The notes under the pieces were generated by a model that ran no database searches, had not been told where the DNA came from, and saw nothing but the letters and a program-made list of their open reading frames with translations. This document shows positions 1 to 9,663 of a stretch of DNA of 64,000 bases, piece by piece; position 1 is the first letter of the stretch, and every line of letters starts with the position of its first letter. The translations under genes and the position numbers were made by a program. The DNA is from Dermacentor variabilis (taxonomy: Eukaryota > Arthropoda > Arachnida > Ixodida > Ixodidae), in NCBI RefSeq assembly GCF_050947875.1, contig NC_134572.1, positions 158,059,105-158,123,104 on the forward strand, read 5' to 3'.

Positions 1-214
1 ATTTTGCGGCTCGATGGGACAAATACCTGAGCTGGTGGGGCGACTATATGGAACAATAGTGAAATGTACATAGAATACTGTGTTATATTTGTAATTACCT
101 GTATGTACCCTATATTGCCTCTAAAAATTGTGGGTAAGTACTTTTCTTATGCGCCCTGATAGCATTTCTCGTTAGTTGAAATGCTTATGACCTCGGTATG
201 TTTGATTTGTCAAC
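1..214. other. Unassigned flank upstream of Gypsy-1
   Basis: I see no gene in these bases. The stretch is moderately AT-rich. It lies directly upstream of readable Gypsy polyprotein sequence, so it may be decayed protease-side sequence of the same element, but no motif supports that. Confidence 0.3.
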
Positions 215-1915
215 ACAGGCATAACGATAGCATACATCGAGCAAATTGAGCAAACCAGCAATGTGTTTGTCCTCTGGGCTTTTGCCGCGTCTACCCCGAC
301 GACCATAGTTCCAGAACTAGACTTCGAGACAGATACAAGTCTCCCCGTGTGTAAGCAGGAATAGCTCAGAAATGTTATTTTTTTCGACGTCATCGAGGAT
401 TTTACGACTACCTGCTGCAAAGCGTCTCGTAATAACCGAATAGTGCGCTTGACCACTCCGCGGGAGCCCTTACCGAGTTTTGACGAGAGAAAGTGAACCT
501 GTAAGGCAACAAGTTGACTAAATGCACCGCGCCGACTGCATCCAGCTGTCGGAAAGCCCGTAGGCATCTCGTGCTGTTTGGTGAAGAAAGCGAACGGGAA
601 CCTACGTTTCTAGAGCATGGATCATCGCCGGCTGAACAAGATCACAAAGAAGGATGTATGCTCCTTCCCACGGATAGACGACGCATTGGATCGGCTCTGC
701 AACGCTAAATACTTCTCGTTGATGGATCTTAAGTTGGATATGGGCAAATATAAGCTGACGAGAGAGATCTCGAAAAGACTGCCTTCCTCATTGCAGATTA
801 TCGTCATGACTTTACGGTTGTACTCGGCTCGGCGCCTTCAACGTTTCAACGCGTGATGAACACTGTGTTAGCAGGATTGAAGTGGCAGACCTGCCTTGTT
901 TACTTGGATGACTTTGTCGTCTTGGAAGTAAATATCGACAATCACGTTAGGCGGCTTGCGACAGCATTAGAGCCCCTCAAGTGATCAGGATTATCTCTGA
1001 ACCCCAAAAAATGCCCCTTCGCTTAGAAAGAACCTATTTTCTTGGGCTACATCATCAGCAAATCAGGAGCTCGCGCCGGCGCGCAGAAGACAACTGCCAT
1101 CGCAAAGTTTCAGCAGCCCATTAAAAAAGAAGGCAGTACGCAGACTTCTTGGCATGTCTGACATATCGCTGAGCCCCTGACACATCTAACTACATGTGAG
1201 GTCAAGTGGCAAGCGCCCAACAACCACACATTTCAAGAACTGAAACGATGCATGCAGTCGCCGCCGGAACTTGCGCACGCGAACGAGGGCGCGGATACAG
1301 AAATCCACGCTGATGCCAGAAGCCTAGGCCTCAGTGCGGTCCTAGTCCAGGGGAAAAACAGACTTGACTGGGTGATAGCTTACGCTAGCCAGTCACTACC
1401 AAGAGTGGTTGGCAATTAGTCTACGACCGCAAAGGAGTGCCCCGAGATCATTTGGACTAGAGCGAAATGCCGCCCTTACATATATGACAGGACGTTGAAA
1501 GCCGTCAACGACCATCAAGTGTTGTGTTGGCTAACCGATTTCAAAGACCCTTCCAGACGCCTGGCGCAGTGGGGCCTCAGATTGCAAGGATATGACATCA
1601 CTGTAATCTACAAGTCCGCAAGAAAACATTTATTCTGATTGCCTGTCACGCGCACTCATTGACCCGCCGCCAAGAGATGACGAAGATGACGAGGCCTTCC
1701 TTGGAATAATAGGCGTGGAAGACTTCAGTGAAGAACAACGAGCAGACACGAAGCTATAAATCCTCGTCTAGTATTTGGAAAGGAACACCGACGTTGTCCC
1801 TAAAGTATTTACTCGAGGATCTTCTTCATTCTCTCTTCAAAACCATTTATTCTGAAATAAGGACTTCTCACCCATTCGCGCCAACTACCGTCTTGATATT
1901 CCCTATACATCCCGT
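215..1915 (+). pseudogene. Gypsy-1: decayed Ty3/Gypsy pol (linker, RT, RNase H)
   Basis: This is the remnant of an LTR-retrotransposon polyprotein, read in several frames. The protease-to-RT linker is readable from about 215 (GITIAYIEQIE). The RT follows, with a recognisable DHRRLNKITKKDV block at 620-655 and the catalytic YLDD at 901-912. The tether/RNase H region is at about 1255-1640 (motifs HADARSLGLSAVL and RLAQWGLRLQGYDITV) and is followed by an acidic DCLSRALIDPPPRDDEDDE stretch. Stops and frameshifts occur throughout, so it cannot be functional. The frame reaches the start of the integrase zinc-binding region (SPIRANYRLDIP) and is cut at 1915 by LINE A. Its matching downstream piece resumes at 11679. 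Family assignment is from motif recognition; the Mag/CsRn1-like subgroup is a guess. Confidence 0.85.
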
Positions 1916-2001
1916 GGTGGCTGCGTGGTCTACAAGGCAAGGGCCCCGGTGAAGCGGCAAGTGGTACTACCTGGACGGAGCGCACAAGTGCTCGAACGGA
2001 G

Positions 2002-2475
2002 ATGACTAGTTTGGTAAGGCCAGAGCAAAGCAAGAATGAGGCGAGATTCAAGAGGCTAGAACAGGAAAACGCAGAGTTGAGAGAAATGGTGAGGCTGCTT
2101 AGGGCAGAAATCTCGGCCCTTAAGGGTGTGGCAGGACCTACACCGGCCGAGAGGGCAATGCCTGAGCCCATAGAGAGCATGGATTTTGTTGATGTTGGTG
2201 AAGCTAGTAGGTCGCGCCCCTCAAACAGGAAGGCGATGGCTCATGAGGCGGAGCCCGCGTCGAGGAATTTGAGATCTGAGGTGAAGGAGATGCTGTCGAG
2301 TGTTGTAGATAGTGTTAAGCAGGTCATTGATGGTCTGGCGCAGCTGAATACGCGTCTCACAGAGTCGCTCGGCTCGATTGATGGGAGGTTCAAGGAGCTG
2401 CAATGTAGAATAGAGGTGTTCGAAATCAAATCCAGTCTGAGTGCCTCTCCCCATCTTAGGTCCGGATCTCAGTAG
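2002..2475 (+). CDS. LINE A ORF1, coiled-coil protein
   Basis: This 157-residue ORF opens the first coding region of LINE A, 86 bp into the element. Residues about 15-42 form a heptad-like coiled coil (RFKRLEQENAELREMVRLL), and a second helical stretch spans about 95-145. LINE ORF1 proteins usually bind RNA and trimerise through such coils. No CCHC zinc knuckle is visible, which is short for an I-group ORF1, so the C-terminus may have been lost to a frameshift near 2475. I call it by position directly upstream of the endonuclease and by the coil; its sequence alone would not identify it. Confidence 0.55.
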   Translation: MTSLVRPEQSKNEARFKRLEQENAELREMVRLLRAEISALKGVAGPTPAERAMPEPIESMDFVDVGEASRSRPSNRKAMAHEAEPASRNLRSEVKEMLSSVVDSVKQVIDGLAQLNTRLTESLGSIDGRFKELQCRIEVFEIKSSLSASPHLRSGSQ

Positions 2476-2536
2476 GCTGGTTCCTCGACAGGGAAGACTC
2501 AGGTTCAGCAAGATGGCTCGCTGCAACTGCTTCAAC

Positions 2537-3406
2537 ATGGCGCGACAAAATGAGGCTTTTTGTGTGTGGCAATGTAACTGTAGGGGGTATTCTCGTAAAG
2601 AGGCGCCTCCTACAGCAGTATATTCGCGCGTGTAAGGGTAGGCCGCAGGCTATTCTACTGCAGGAGACAATGACGGAAGAAGTTTCTCTGACGGGCTACC
2701 GAACCGTCTTCGGCGGATCCAAAGCTCGGGGGACCTGCATTCTGTTGGATAGCAAACGGACGCATGTGATCCATGATCTTAAGATACCTTTAAGTTCCCC
2801 GGAATATGTCATGATTGAGGTGATTCCTAAACGGGTGAACAAGAAAAGCGTGTTTATTCTGAACGCGTATAGTGCCCCGAGGGACAGGGTGCAGATATTC
2901 AAGCTGCTTCTACAGAAGGCTTCTAAGCTTGCCGGGGACCATCCGCTGATCGTGGCTGGGGATCTTAATGCTCCGTATCACGTGTGGGGTCACAAGCATG
3001 ACACAGTAAAAGGGAGAGACCTTTGGCAGAACACTGCGGAGTTTAACCTTACGCTGGTCACTGACCATGCCTTTCCGACACGTATAGGGACGTCGCCGTG
3101 TAGGGATACTACCCCTGACCTCTGCTTTGTAAAGAACGCAGCCAAGCCTAGTTGGTGCAATCTTGCCGAAGACCTAGGTAGTGATCATTATATTAACCAA
3201 GTCGTTTTTGAGGTTGAGGGTAGGCGCCCTAGGGCGTTAACGTTTATAGACTGGGATAAGTTTCGGATGATCCGGGAGGAGAGAGGAGAAAGGGGGAAGG
3301 AATTCGAAGGCCTGTACCGGCCGTCCCTGGAGGATTGGGCAACCCAGGTGAGGGAGGATGTAAAGGAGGCTACGAAGGAGATCACTACGGATTTGGAGGT
3401 GGATAG
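2537..3406 (+). pseudogene. LINE A ORF2 part 1: AP-like endonuclease
   Basis: This is the N-terminal endonuclease of ORF2, which nicks target DNA to prime reverse transcription. The opening WQCNCRGYSRK block (about 2570-2602) lies in one frame. The rest, from LLQQYIRACKG onward, lies in another, so there is one indel near 2600. Visible EEP-fold motifs are LLQET (catalytic Glu), VAGDLNAPYHVWG (catalytic Asp/Asn) at about 2950-2990, and GSDHYI (SDH) at about 3178. The reading frame stops only because LINE B was inserted after VDS at 3406. ORF2 resumes at 6835 with RLAHLIEAKRF. Apart from the indel, the domain is well preserved. Confidence 0.8.
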
Positions 3407-3858
3407 TGTTGAGTAAAGAACTAGAAACACGCCTGGATGACGCAGAAAACCAATCACGTCGGAATAACCTTATTTTCTATGGCATCCCTGACCCTGCTAG
3501 CGCTGAAACGTGGGCTGAGTCAGAAAAACTAGTCATTGATGTTTGCCGCCAAAATCTTGATATAACCTTGGAACCTAACGACATTGAAAGAGCGCATCGC
3601 CTCGGAAATCATTCAGCCGACCAAACTCCTCCCGTAATCGTAAAATTCCTATCTCATAAAACCAAAGACGTACTGTTATCAAATGGCCGTAAATTGAAAG
3701 ACACAAACTACAGTATTGGAGAGGACTTCTTCCGCACCGTTCGACACGCGCGTAAACAGTTACTAGTGTTTGCCAAAGCCAATTCTAACAAGTACTCCTT
3801 GCGCTTCAAAACCCTGCACATCGGTTCAAAACGCTACGCATTTGACGCATCATCCTAA
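3407..3858 (+). pseudogene. LINE B ORF1, C-terminal part
   Basis: The 150-residue open frame begins mid-protein at the truncation point. It contains ENQSRRNNLIFYGIPD (about residues 15-30), ERAHRLG, and a VRHARKQL stretch near the end. These are hallmarks of the L1/CR1-type ORF1 with an RRM-like and C-terminal nucleic-acid-binding fold (Transposase_22-like). The protein coats the element RNA and acts as a chaperone. The N-terminal coiled coil is lost to 5' truncation. The methionine at 3406 is fortuitous, because the frame enters from the junction. Confidence 0.72.
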
Positions 3859-3882
3859 GCCGTTAAGGAAATAGCATAGCAA

Positions 3883-6725
3883 TTGCCCCGTCACAAAACT
3901 TTAACAAATCGTCGACCCGCTCCACCTCACAATGTTCTCTCGTTTTCGATAATATTCACTAACATCCGTAGTCTTCTTCCAAAGCGCGAACTCATATCAA
4001 ACATCATGTCGTCATCCGGGAGCAACATACTAATACTAACAGAAACTTGGCTAAATAGTGACGTAACGGATACGGAAATTTTGGCCGATTTACCCAACTT
4101 CGAAGTGTATCGAAACGATCGAAAAGGCAAACGGGGGGGGCGGTGTTCTCGTTGCCATTCATCGAGGCATATCATGCTCTATTGTTCACGTCGCATCCTA
4201 CATTGCAGCCATATGGATCATCTGTCGCGCTCCCCCCGTAACAGTTCTGCTTGACGTTTGCTACAGGCCCCCCCAGACTAATCCAGACTTCCCACGTCAT
4301 CTGAACAACATCCTTCATAAACTTGTTTCCACATATCCAAATGCCCGTATTCTTCTTTTTGGTGATCTTAATTACCCGGATATTGATTGGCAGAACATAG
4401 CTAGTTCCACAATAACGTGTCATGCAGAGGCGAAGAACTTCATCGATGTCTGTTTAAATTTTAACCTCACTCAATTAATTTCCCAACCAACCCGTGTCTC
4501 ACGAGAATCAGCAAACACGCCCGACCTGATACTAACAAGCAGCTCCGAGAATGTATCATCCATCAGTTACCTTCCTGAAATCAGCGATCACAAAGTCATG
4601 CATGCTTTATTCTCATTTATCTCGACTCAAAAACAGACATCCAATAAAACGATAAAACTCTACGATAAGGGTAACTATAATGCAATAACTGAAGGACTTA
4701 ACACCTTTTTTCCTGAATATGTATCCGCATTTCACACTCGCTCAATTCATGAAAACTGGCTGATATTCAAGAACAAATTAAATCATCTCACTAATATGTT
4801 CGTACCAAGGATTACCTTTCATACTAATCGCAATAAACCATGGTTTACCCAGCACTTAAAACGACTCGAAAACAAAAAGAAACGATTGTTTCGTACCGCC
4901 AAACGAAAGGACACGCCTGCCGCATGGGGAAAATACTTCGAGGCCGAAAAATCATACCTACTTTCTGTTCGTAACGCCAAGTACTCATTTTATCACAATG
5001 ATTTACCAAACTTACTTATAAGAAACCCCAAGCCATTCTGGCAAGTTTTAAACCCAACACATCCTCCTGATATTAAACTGACGAATTATTCACATGAAGC
5101 GGTAACTGACCATGACTGCGCAGAAATATTTAACCATGCATTCACATCTGTGTTCACTACCGAACTCGACGCACCTTCACAATTACCACCCTTTCACTCA
5201 GAAACCCCCATGCCGGCAGTCACGTTCGTCGAAGAAGGCATTTCATCCATAATTCATAATATGAAACTTTCATCATCAGCTGGTATGCACCTGATTAATT
5301 CAAAACTATTGAAAAATGCGGAATCAATTTGTGCATCATATTTATGTCTCATTTTCTCACAGTCACTCTCCTCAGGAATTTTGCCACTTGATTGGAAAAC
5401 GGGGAAGGACGTTCCAGTCTACAAATCAGGTAACAGACTCACCCTTGCATTACCGCCCCATTTCATTGACTAGTGTGCCTTGTAAAATCATGGAACATGT
5501 CATCTACTCACAAATCGTAAACTTCTTGGACCGAAACCATTTTTTTCACCCTTCACAACATGGGTTTCGTAAGGGCCTCTCTTGCGAAACCGAACTAGCG
5601 CTTTTCCTTCACGACTTGCAGACTAATCTAGACCGTAATAAGCAGACCGACACCATCTTGCTTGATTTCGCTAAAGCTTTTGACAGGGTTCCGCACCGCC
5701 GGCTATTACTAAAACTCTCAAAACTGCACCTACCCCCTAATATTCTCAAATGGATTGAAGAATTCCTAACTAACCGTTCTCAGTCAGTCTATCTTAACGG
5801 CCATCTGTCTACATCTCTCCCGGTTACTTTAGGCGTCCCACAAGGTTCTGTCCTCGGTCCCCTCCTATTCTTAATATATATTAACGACTTGCCCCTGCAT
5901 GTTTCCTGTAGTATTCGGATTTTCGCAGATGATTGTGTTATTTACCGCACCATTAATAACTGTCACGATCAATACACTCTTCAGACAGAGCTTAACAACG
6001 TACTAAATTGGTGTAATGACTGGCTAATGTCCCTCAATCCTAGTAAATGTAAACTCATGTCCTTCACTCGTCGTCACAATCCATATCTCTTTCATTATTT
6101 AATTTCTAACACACAGATTGAGCAAGTACAATCATATAAATATCTAGGAGTCACCCTCTCTTCTAATCTATCATGGCAGGTTCATGTCCGTAACATCATT
6201 TCAGCATCAAACAAAACACTCGGTTTTCTAAAACGTCACCTTCGTCTTGCCCCACCACATGTTAAATTGCTCGCGTATAAATCACTTATAAGACCCAAAT
6301 TAGAATATGCATCCCCCATCTGGAGCCCACATCAAGCATATCTAATCACCGCATTGGAAGCTGTGCAGAATCGTGCGGCCCGATTCATTCATTCCTCATA
6401 CTCATATGACGTCAGTGTTTCATCCTTGAAAGCTACATCCGGACTGTCACCCCTCTCTTTTCGTCGTCGCATTGCTAGCCTCACCCTTTATCACAAATTC
6501 TTTTATTCTCCTCTCAATCAAGCACCGTATATCGCCGCCGCATCACGCATATCTCACCGCACCAGTCATCCCCTTCAAGTTGCCCGCCCGCTATCACGTA
6601 CTACTACGTTTTCAGCTGCGTTATTTCTTCGAGCAGCCACGGACTGGAACGGCCTACCCCATGACATCGTCGCCATCGCTTCAACACCTGCTTTTCAAGA
6701 ACGCGTAACAGATCACCTTCAATGT
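3883..6725 (+). pseudogene. LINE B ORF2: endonuclease + reverse transcriptase, two frameshifts
   Basis: ORF2 would encode about 940 residues. Endonuclease motifs are TNIRSLLP, ILTETWL, FGDLNYPDIDW and ISDHK; the last is normally SDHN. The RT has [33 protein letters not shown] and FADDCV at about 5925. The thumb and tail continue to [10 protein letters not shown] and the stop at about 6725. Two single-base frameshifts are visible: one in the G-run at about 4133-4141 (KGKRGG to GGVLVAI) and one at about 5445-5455, just before HYRPISLTS. All other frames join cleanly, so this copy is fairly young. No RNase H is present, as expected for CR1/L2 elements. Confidence 0.85.
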
Positions 6726-6785
6726 TAAATCACCATTGCTGTTTGTTTTCCTCACTAAAAATGTAATCCCACCCCTTATGTAACA

Positions 6786-6836
6786 CCCCCTGAAATGGGG
6801 GCCTTTAAGGAATAAAACTGAACTGAACTGAACTGA
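6786..6836 (+). repeat. LINE B 3' hairpin, AATAAA and (CTGAA)n tail
   Basis: A perfect 5-bp stem, CCCCC (6786-6790) and GGGGG (6797-6801) with loop TGAAAT, is followed by CCTTTAAGGAATAAA and then about four CTGAA repeats up to 6836. CR1/L2 elements use such 3' ends for recognition by their own RT. The same order appears at the 3' end of LINE E (27367-27411, minus strand). Confidence 0.75.
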
Positions 6837-7630
6837 TAGCAGGCTGGCCCATCTGATTGAAGCCAAGCGGTTTATGCTGGCTAGGTGGAAGGGTCAGAGG
6901 CTTAATCGCAGGCTGCGTAAAAAGATTTCCGAGCTGAATAAGCTGATTGAGGAGCACTGTAAGCTTTTGTCTAGGCAACAGTGGGATGAGGCATGTAACT
7001 CGGTGGACGAGCAGTTGCGCAATGGGAGGTCGTGGGGCTTGCTTAAGCATTTGCTGAACGACTCCAATACGAGGGCTAGTCAGGGGCACGTCCTTGCTAG
7101 AGCTGTACACGAAGCAGTGGGGTCTGCCTCGGTGGAAGAGCTGGTTGAAAAGCTGGCCAACAAATACCTTCCTGTTGCGGACCCGGATGCTTTTCTGACG
7201 GAGCAGGCCTACACGGGAGAGGACAACTTTTCCCTAGATGAGGACTTTTCTGTGGAAGAGGTACGCACGGTTTTGCATAACCTTAAGAGCAAGTCGGCTC
7301 CCGGAGCGGACGGGATTTCGAACAAGCTTTTGAAAAATCTGGACGATAGGTCAATCAAGTACCTTACCGGGGAGGTTAACGCTATGTGGAGAGACGGGGT
7401 GGTTCCGGTGCAGTGGAAGACAGCTCTCACGGTGCTGATTCCCAAGGCTGACAAAGTCCCGAGCATTGATAACTTAAGGCCTATTTCGCTCACTTCGTGT
7501 GTGGGCAAGGTAGCCGAGCATGCGGTGCTTAATCGGCTTACAAGGTACCTTGAGGAGAACCAGGTCTACCCCCACACTATGATTGGTTTTAGGGCCGGGC
7601 TGTCGACTCAAGACGCAATGAAGCTCATCA
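6835..7630 (+). pseudogene. LINE A ORF2 part 2: start of RT
   Basis: This is the continuation of the LINE A frame after LINE B. It reads RLAHLIEAKRFMLARWKGQ, a helical linker, then the RT N-terminal blocks KSAPGADGISNKLLKNL (about 7290-7345), PVQWKTALTVLIPK and RPISLTSCVGK (about 7480-7510), and ends at FRAGLSTQDAMKLIK. The frame is open over the whole stretch. It is interrupted at 7630 by LINE C and resumes at 9664 with HQVIDGDGRGVKAILGLDL. Together with parts 1 and 3 it gives an ordinary I-type ORF2 with few lesions. Confidence 0.85.
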
Positions 7631-9663
7631 AGAAGAAGAAACTTTAGTAAAGAATAGTCCGGCAGTTCTTGATGTGGTGGCCGCAGGTGACGGCTCGAAG
7701 TTCTTGGACTCGAGCGGCATCTTTGGCTTGCCGGACGGCCCAGAGCTGGTCTGCCAGCTCTGAACTTCTGATAGCCGCCTCCCAGCGGCGGCGACGCCTA
7801 CGGAGAAGGTCCCCGGCGGCTCCCGCATCCGGGGCGGCGTCGGGAAGAACGGAGCTCGAGCCTTCTCCTACTCTGGCAACAGCCGCGATTGTGGACGCGT
7901 CGCCAACGGAGCTGCTTTGATTACCGTTGTTGCCGGCACACTCCCAGAGCATGTGTCGCAGCGTTGCTCTGTGTCCGCATGTTTTACACGCGTCTGTTGG
8001 ATACAAACTCGGGTAGCAGTGGTGTAATATAGCGGGGCTAGGGTAGGTGTGTGTCTGGAGCAAGCGTAATGTTACGGCCTCGTTCCTGTTCAATTTATCG
8101 TGCGGTGGCGGGAATGTGCGTCTTTCGAGTCTGTAGTGTTGGGTGAGGTCTCTGAACGTGGTTAGGCGATCGCCCCACGCCCAGTGTGTTTCTTGTTGCT
8201 GTGTTTCTGTTATAGTGTCCCGATCCGGCCGATCCGATGCCCCGCTCTCGGGGGCGGAGGCGGCCTCATAATCAGCGGCGGCTCGGCGTGTGAGACCTCG
8301 AGCCGTGGCGTGGGCCACCTCGATTAACTCGTTGAGGGAGTTGTGAACTCCGAGCTCTAGAAACTTGTCGGTGCTCGCGTTGAGTGGAACGCCGACCGCC
8401 CTCTTGAAAGCCTTTCGGATCATGCATTCGACTTTGTTTTTTTCGGACCCGATCCACCTCAGGTAGGGGGCAACATACGTTAGGCGGCTTATCGCGTACG
8501 CCTGCACGAGACGGATCGCGCACTCTTTACGCATACCATTGCGTCTATTCGTGATGCGACGCAAGAGTCGGATCGTGTCATCTACCGAACGACGAAGTAT
8601 TCGCACCGTCTCTCCGTTATGGCCGTTTTCCTGCAGGTGTAACCCTAGGATTCTAATTTTCTCTACGTGCGGTACGGGAGTACCATCTGCCATTGTAATG
8701 CGTATTTTAGAATATTCCCGTTCCTCTTCGCGCAGGGTTTTACGACCTCTCCTTGTGGGTTTGTAGAGTAAGAGCTCGGACTTGGTTGCCGAGCACTCGA
8801 GGCCCGTTCCACGCAAGTAATTCTGAACCGCATCTACTCCTGCCTGCAGCGTTCGCTCTACGTGACCGTCACATCCTCCTCCGGGAACCCAGATGGTGAT
8901 GTCATCCGCGTAGAGACTGTGATGTAATCCTTCTACTTCTGTTAATTTCTCGGGTAGACCGAGTAGAACTAAATTAAATAGTAATGGTGATATGACGGAC
9001 CCTTGCGGCGTGCCGCACGGACCCGTCTCAAATTCCGGTGATTCCTCGTCGCCGACGACGACGCATGCGCGCCTACCTGTGAGGAAATCTCTAACGTAAT
9101 TATACATTCTGTGGCCTAGTCCTAATGTTCTAATTGTTTTTAAGATCGCTTCGTGCTTAACATTGTCAAACGCCTTTTTAATATCTAAGCCTAGAATTGC
9201 CTTAGTGGAGCTGGTAGTGTCGTCAACGATCTGGTGTTTAAGCTGAAGCAATACGTCCTGTGCTGAGAGGTTGCGGCGGAATCCTAGCATGGTGTGCGGG
9301 AACGCGTCATGATCTTCGAGAAAGTCGGTCACGCGGGTGAGAACTGCGTGTTCCATGACTTTGCCGACGCAAGACGTAAGCGAAATCGGTCTTAGATTAT
9401 CGAGCGTAACTTGCTTGCCAGGTTTAGGAATCATGATAACGCGGGCCCGTTTCCACGCTTCGGGAAGGGAACCCTCTCGCCAGCACTCATTGACGTAGGC
9501 CGCGAGTCGGGAGATTGACTCGTCGTCTAGGTTTCGGAGAGTCTTGTTGGTAACCCGGTCTGGGCCGGGCGCTGATCGAGTGTTGAGTTCGAACAAGGCT
9601 AACCGAATTTCCGAATCGCTAAATTCCGCGTCCAGTTTCTCGTTTGTGACGCCGTCGTACTCG
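7631..9663 (-). mobile_element. LINE C: 5'-truncated I-type LINE inserted antisense in LINE A
   Basis: The 8-bp sequence GCTCATCA flanks the element exactly at 7623-7630 and 9664-9671. The LINE A frame reads through when the element and one copy are removed. The 3' end lies at the low coordinate and finishes with a short (CTT)n-like tail, preceded on the minus strand by ACTAAAG, a possible weak polyadenylation signal. The 5' end is truncated inside the RT N-terminal region. It belongs to the same broad I-type family as LINE A, but the protein is clearly different, so it is not a recent copy of it. Confidence 0.85.
7644..9659 (-). CDS. LINE C ORF2, long open frame lacking RNase H
   Basis: About 670 residues are open from the truncation point; the first Met at 9596 gives 650. 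From the N-terminus it contains SAPGPDRVTNKTL, RPISLTSCVGK, the RT motifs LGLDIKKAFDNVKH, GTPQGSVISPLLFNL and YADDITIW, then the thumb with ASTDKFLELGVHNSLNELIE. At about residue 426 (near 8317) the sequence jumps straight to VAHATARGLTRRAA, which belongs to the end of an I-type RNase H domain. The C-terminal zinc motif CKTCGHRATLRHMLWEC is near residue 540. The RNase H core, normally about 120-150 residues between these points, is missing while the frame stays open. There is no endonuclease because of 5' truncation. Confidence 0.8.
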   Translation of the reverse strand, partial: YDGVTNEKLDAEFSDSEIRLALFELNTRSAPGPDRVTNKTLRNLDDESISRLAAYVNECWREGSLPEAWKRARVIMIPKPGKQVTLDNLRPISLTSCVGKVMEHAVLTRVTDFLEDHDAFPHTMLGFRRNLSAQDVLLQLKHQIVDDTTSSTKAILGLDIKKAFDNVKHEAILKTIRTLGLGHRMYNYVRDFLTGRRACVVVGDEESPEFETGPCGTPQGSVISPLLFNLVLLGLPEKLTEVEGLHHSLYADDITIWVPGGGCDGHVERTLQAGVDAVQNYLRGTGLECSATKSELLLYKPTRRGRKTLREEEREYSKIRITMADGTPVPHVEKIRILGLHLQENGHNGETVRILRRSVDDTIRLLRRITNRRNGMRKECAIRLVQAYAISRLTYVAPYLRWIGSEKNKVECMIRKAFKRAVGVPLNASTDKFLELGVHNSLNELIEVAHATARGLTRRAAADYEAASAPESGASDRPDRDTITETQQQETHWAWGDRLTTFRDLTQHYRLERRTFPPPHDKLNRNEAVTLRLLQTHTYPSPAILHHCYPSLYPTDACKTCGHRATLRHMLWECAGNNGNQSSSVGDASTIAAVARVGEGSSSVLPDAAPDAGAAGDLLRRRRRRWEAAIRSSELADQLWAVRQAKDAARVQELRAVTCGHHIKNCRTILY

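Larger units (their letters stand above)
3407..6834 (+). mobile_element. LINE B: CR1/L2-type LINE nested in LINE A
   Basis: A 5'-truncated non-LTR element carries the C-terminal part of ORF1, a complete but frameshifted ORF2 without RNase H, and a 3' UTR. It ends with a CCCCC/GGGGG hairpin, CCTTTAAGGAATAAA and a (CTGAA)n tail. The pentanucleotide GATAG occurs at 3402-3406 and again at 6835-6839, directly flanking the element. Joining the flanks restores the LINE A codons for VDSRLAHL, so this is a precise insertion with a very short duplication. The lack of RNase H and the 3' short tandem repeat fit the CR1/L2 group. Confidence 0.82.

Noticed and set aside
172..567. 131-residue minus-strand ORF
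   Set aside because: The plus strand of this stretch reads as Gypsy protease-RT linker (GITIAYIEQIE), so the minus ORF is a shadow.
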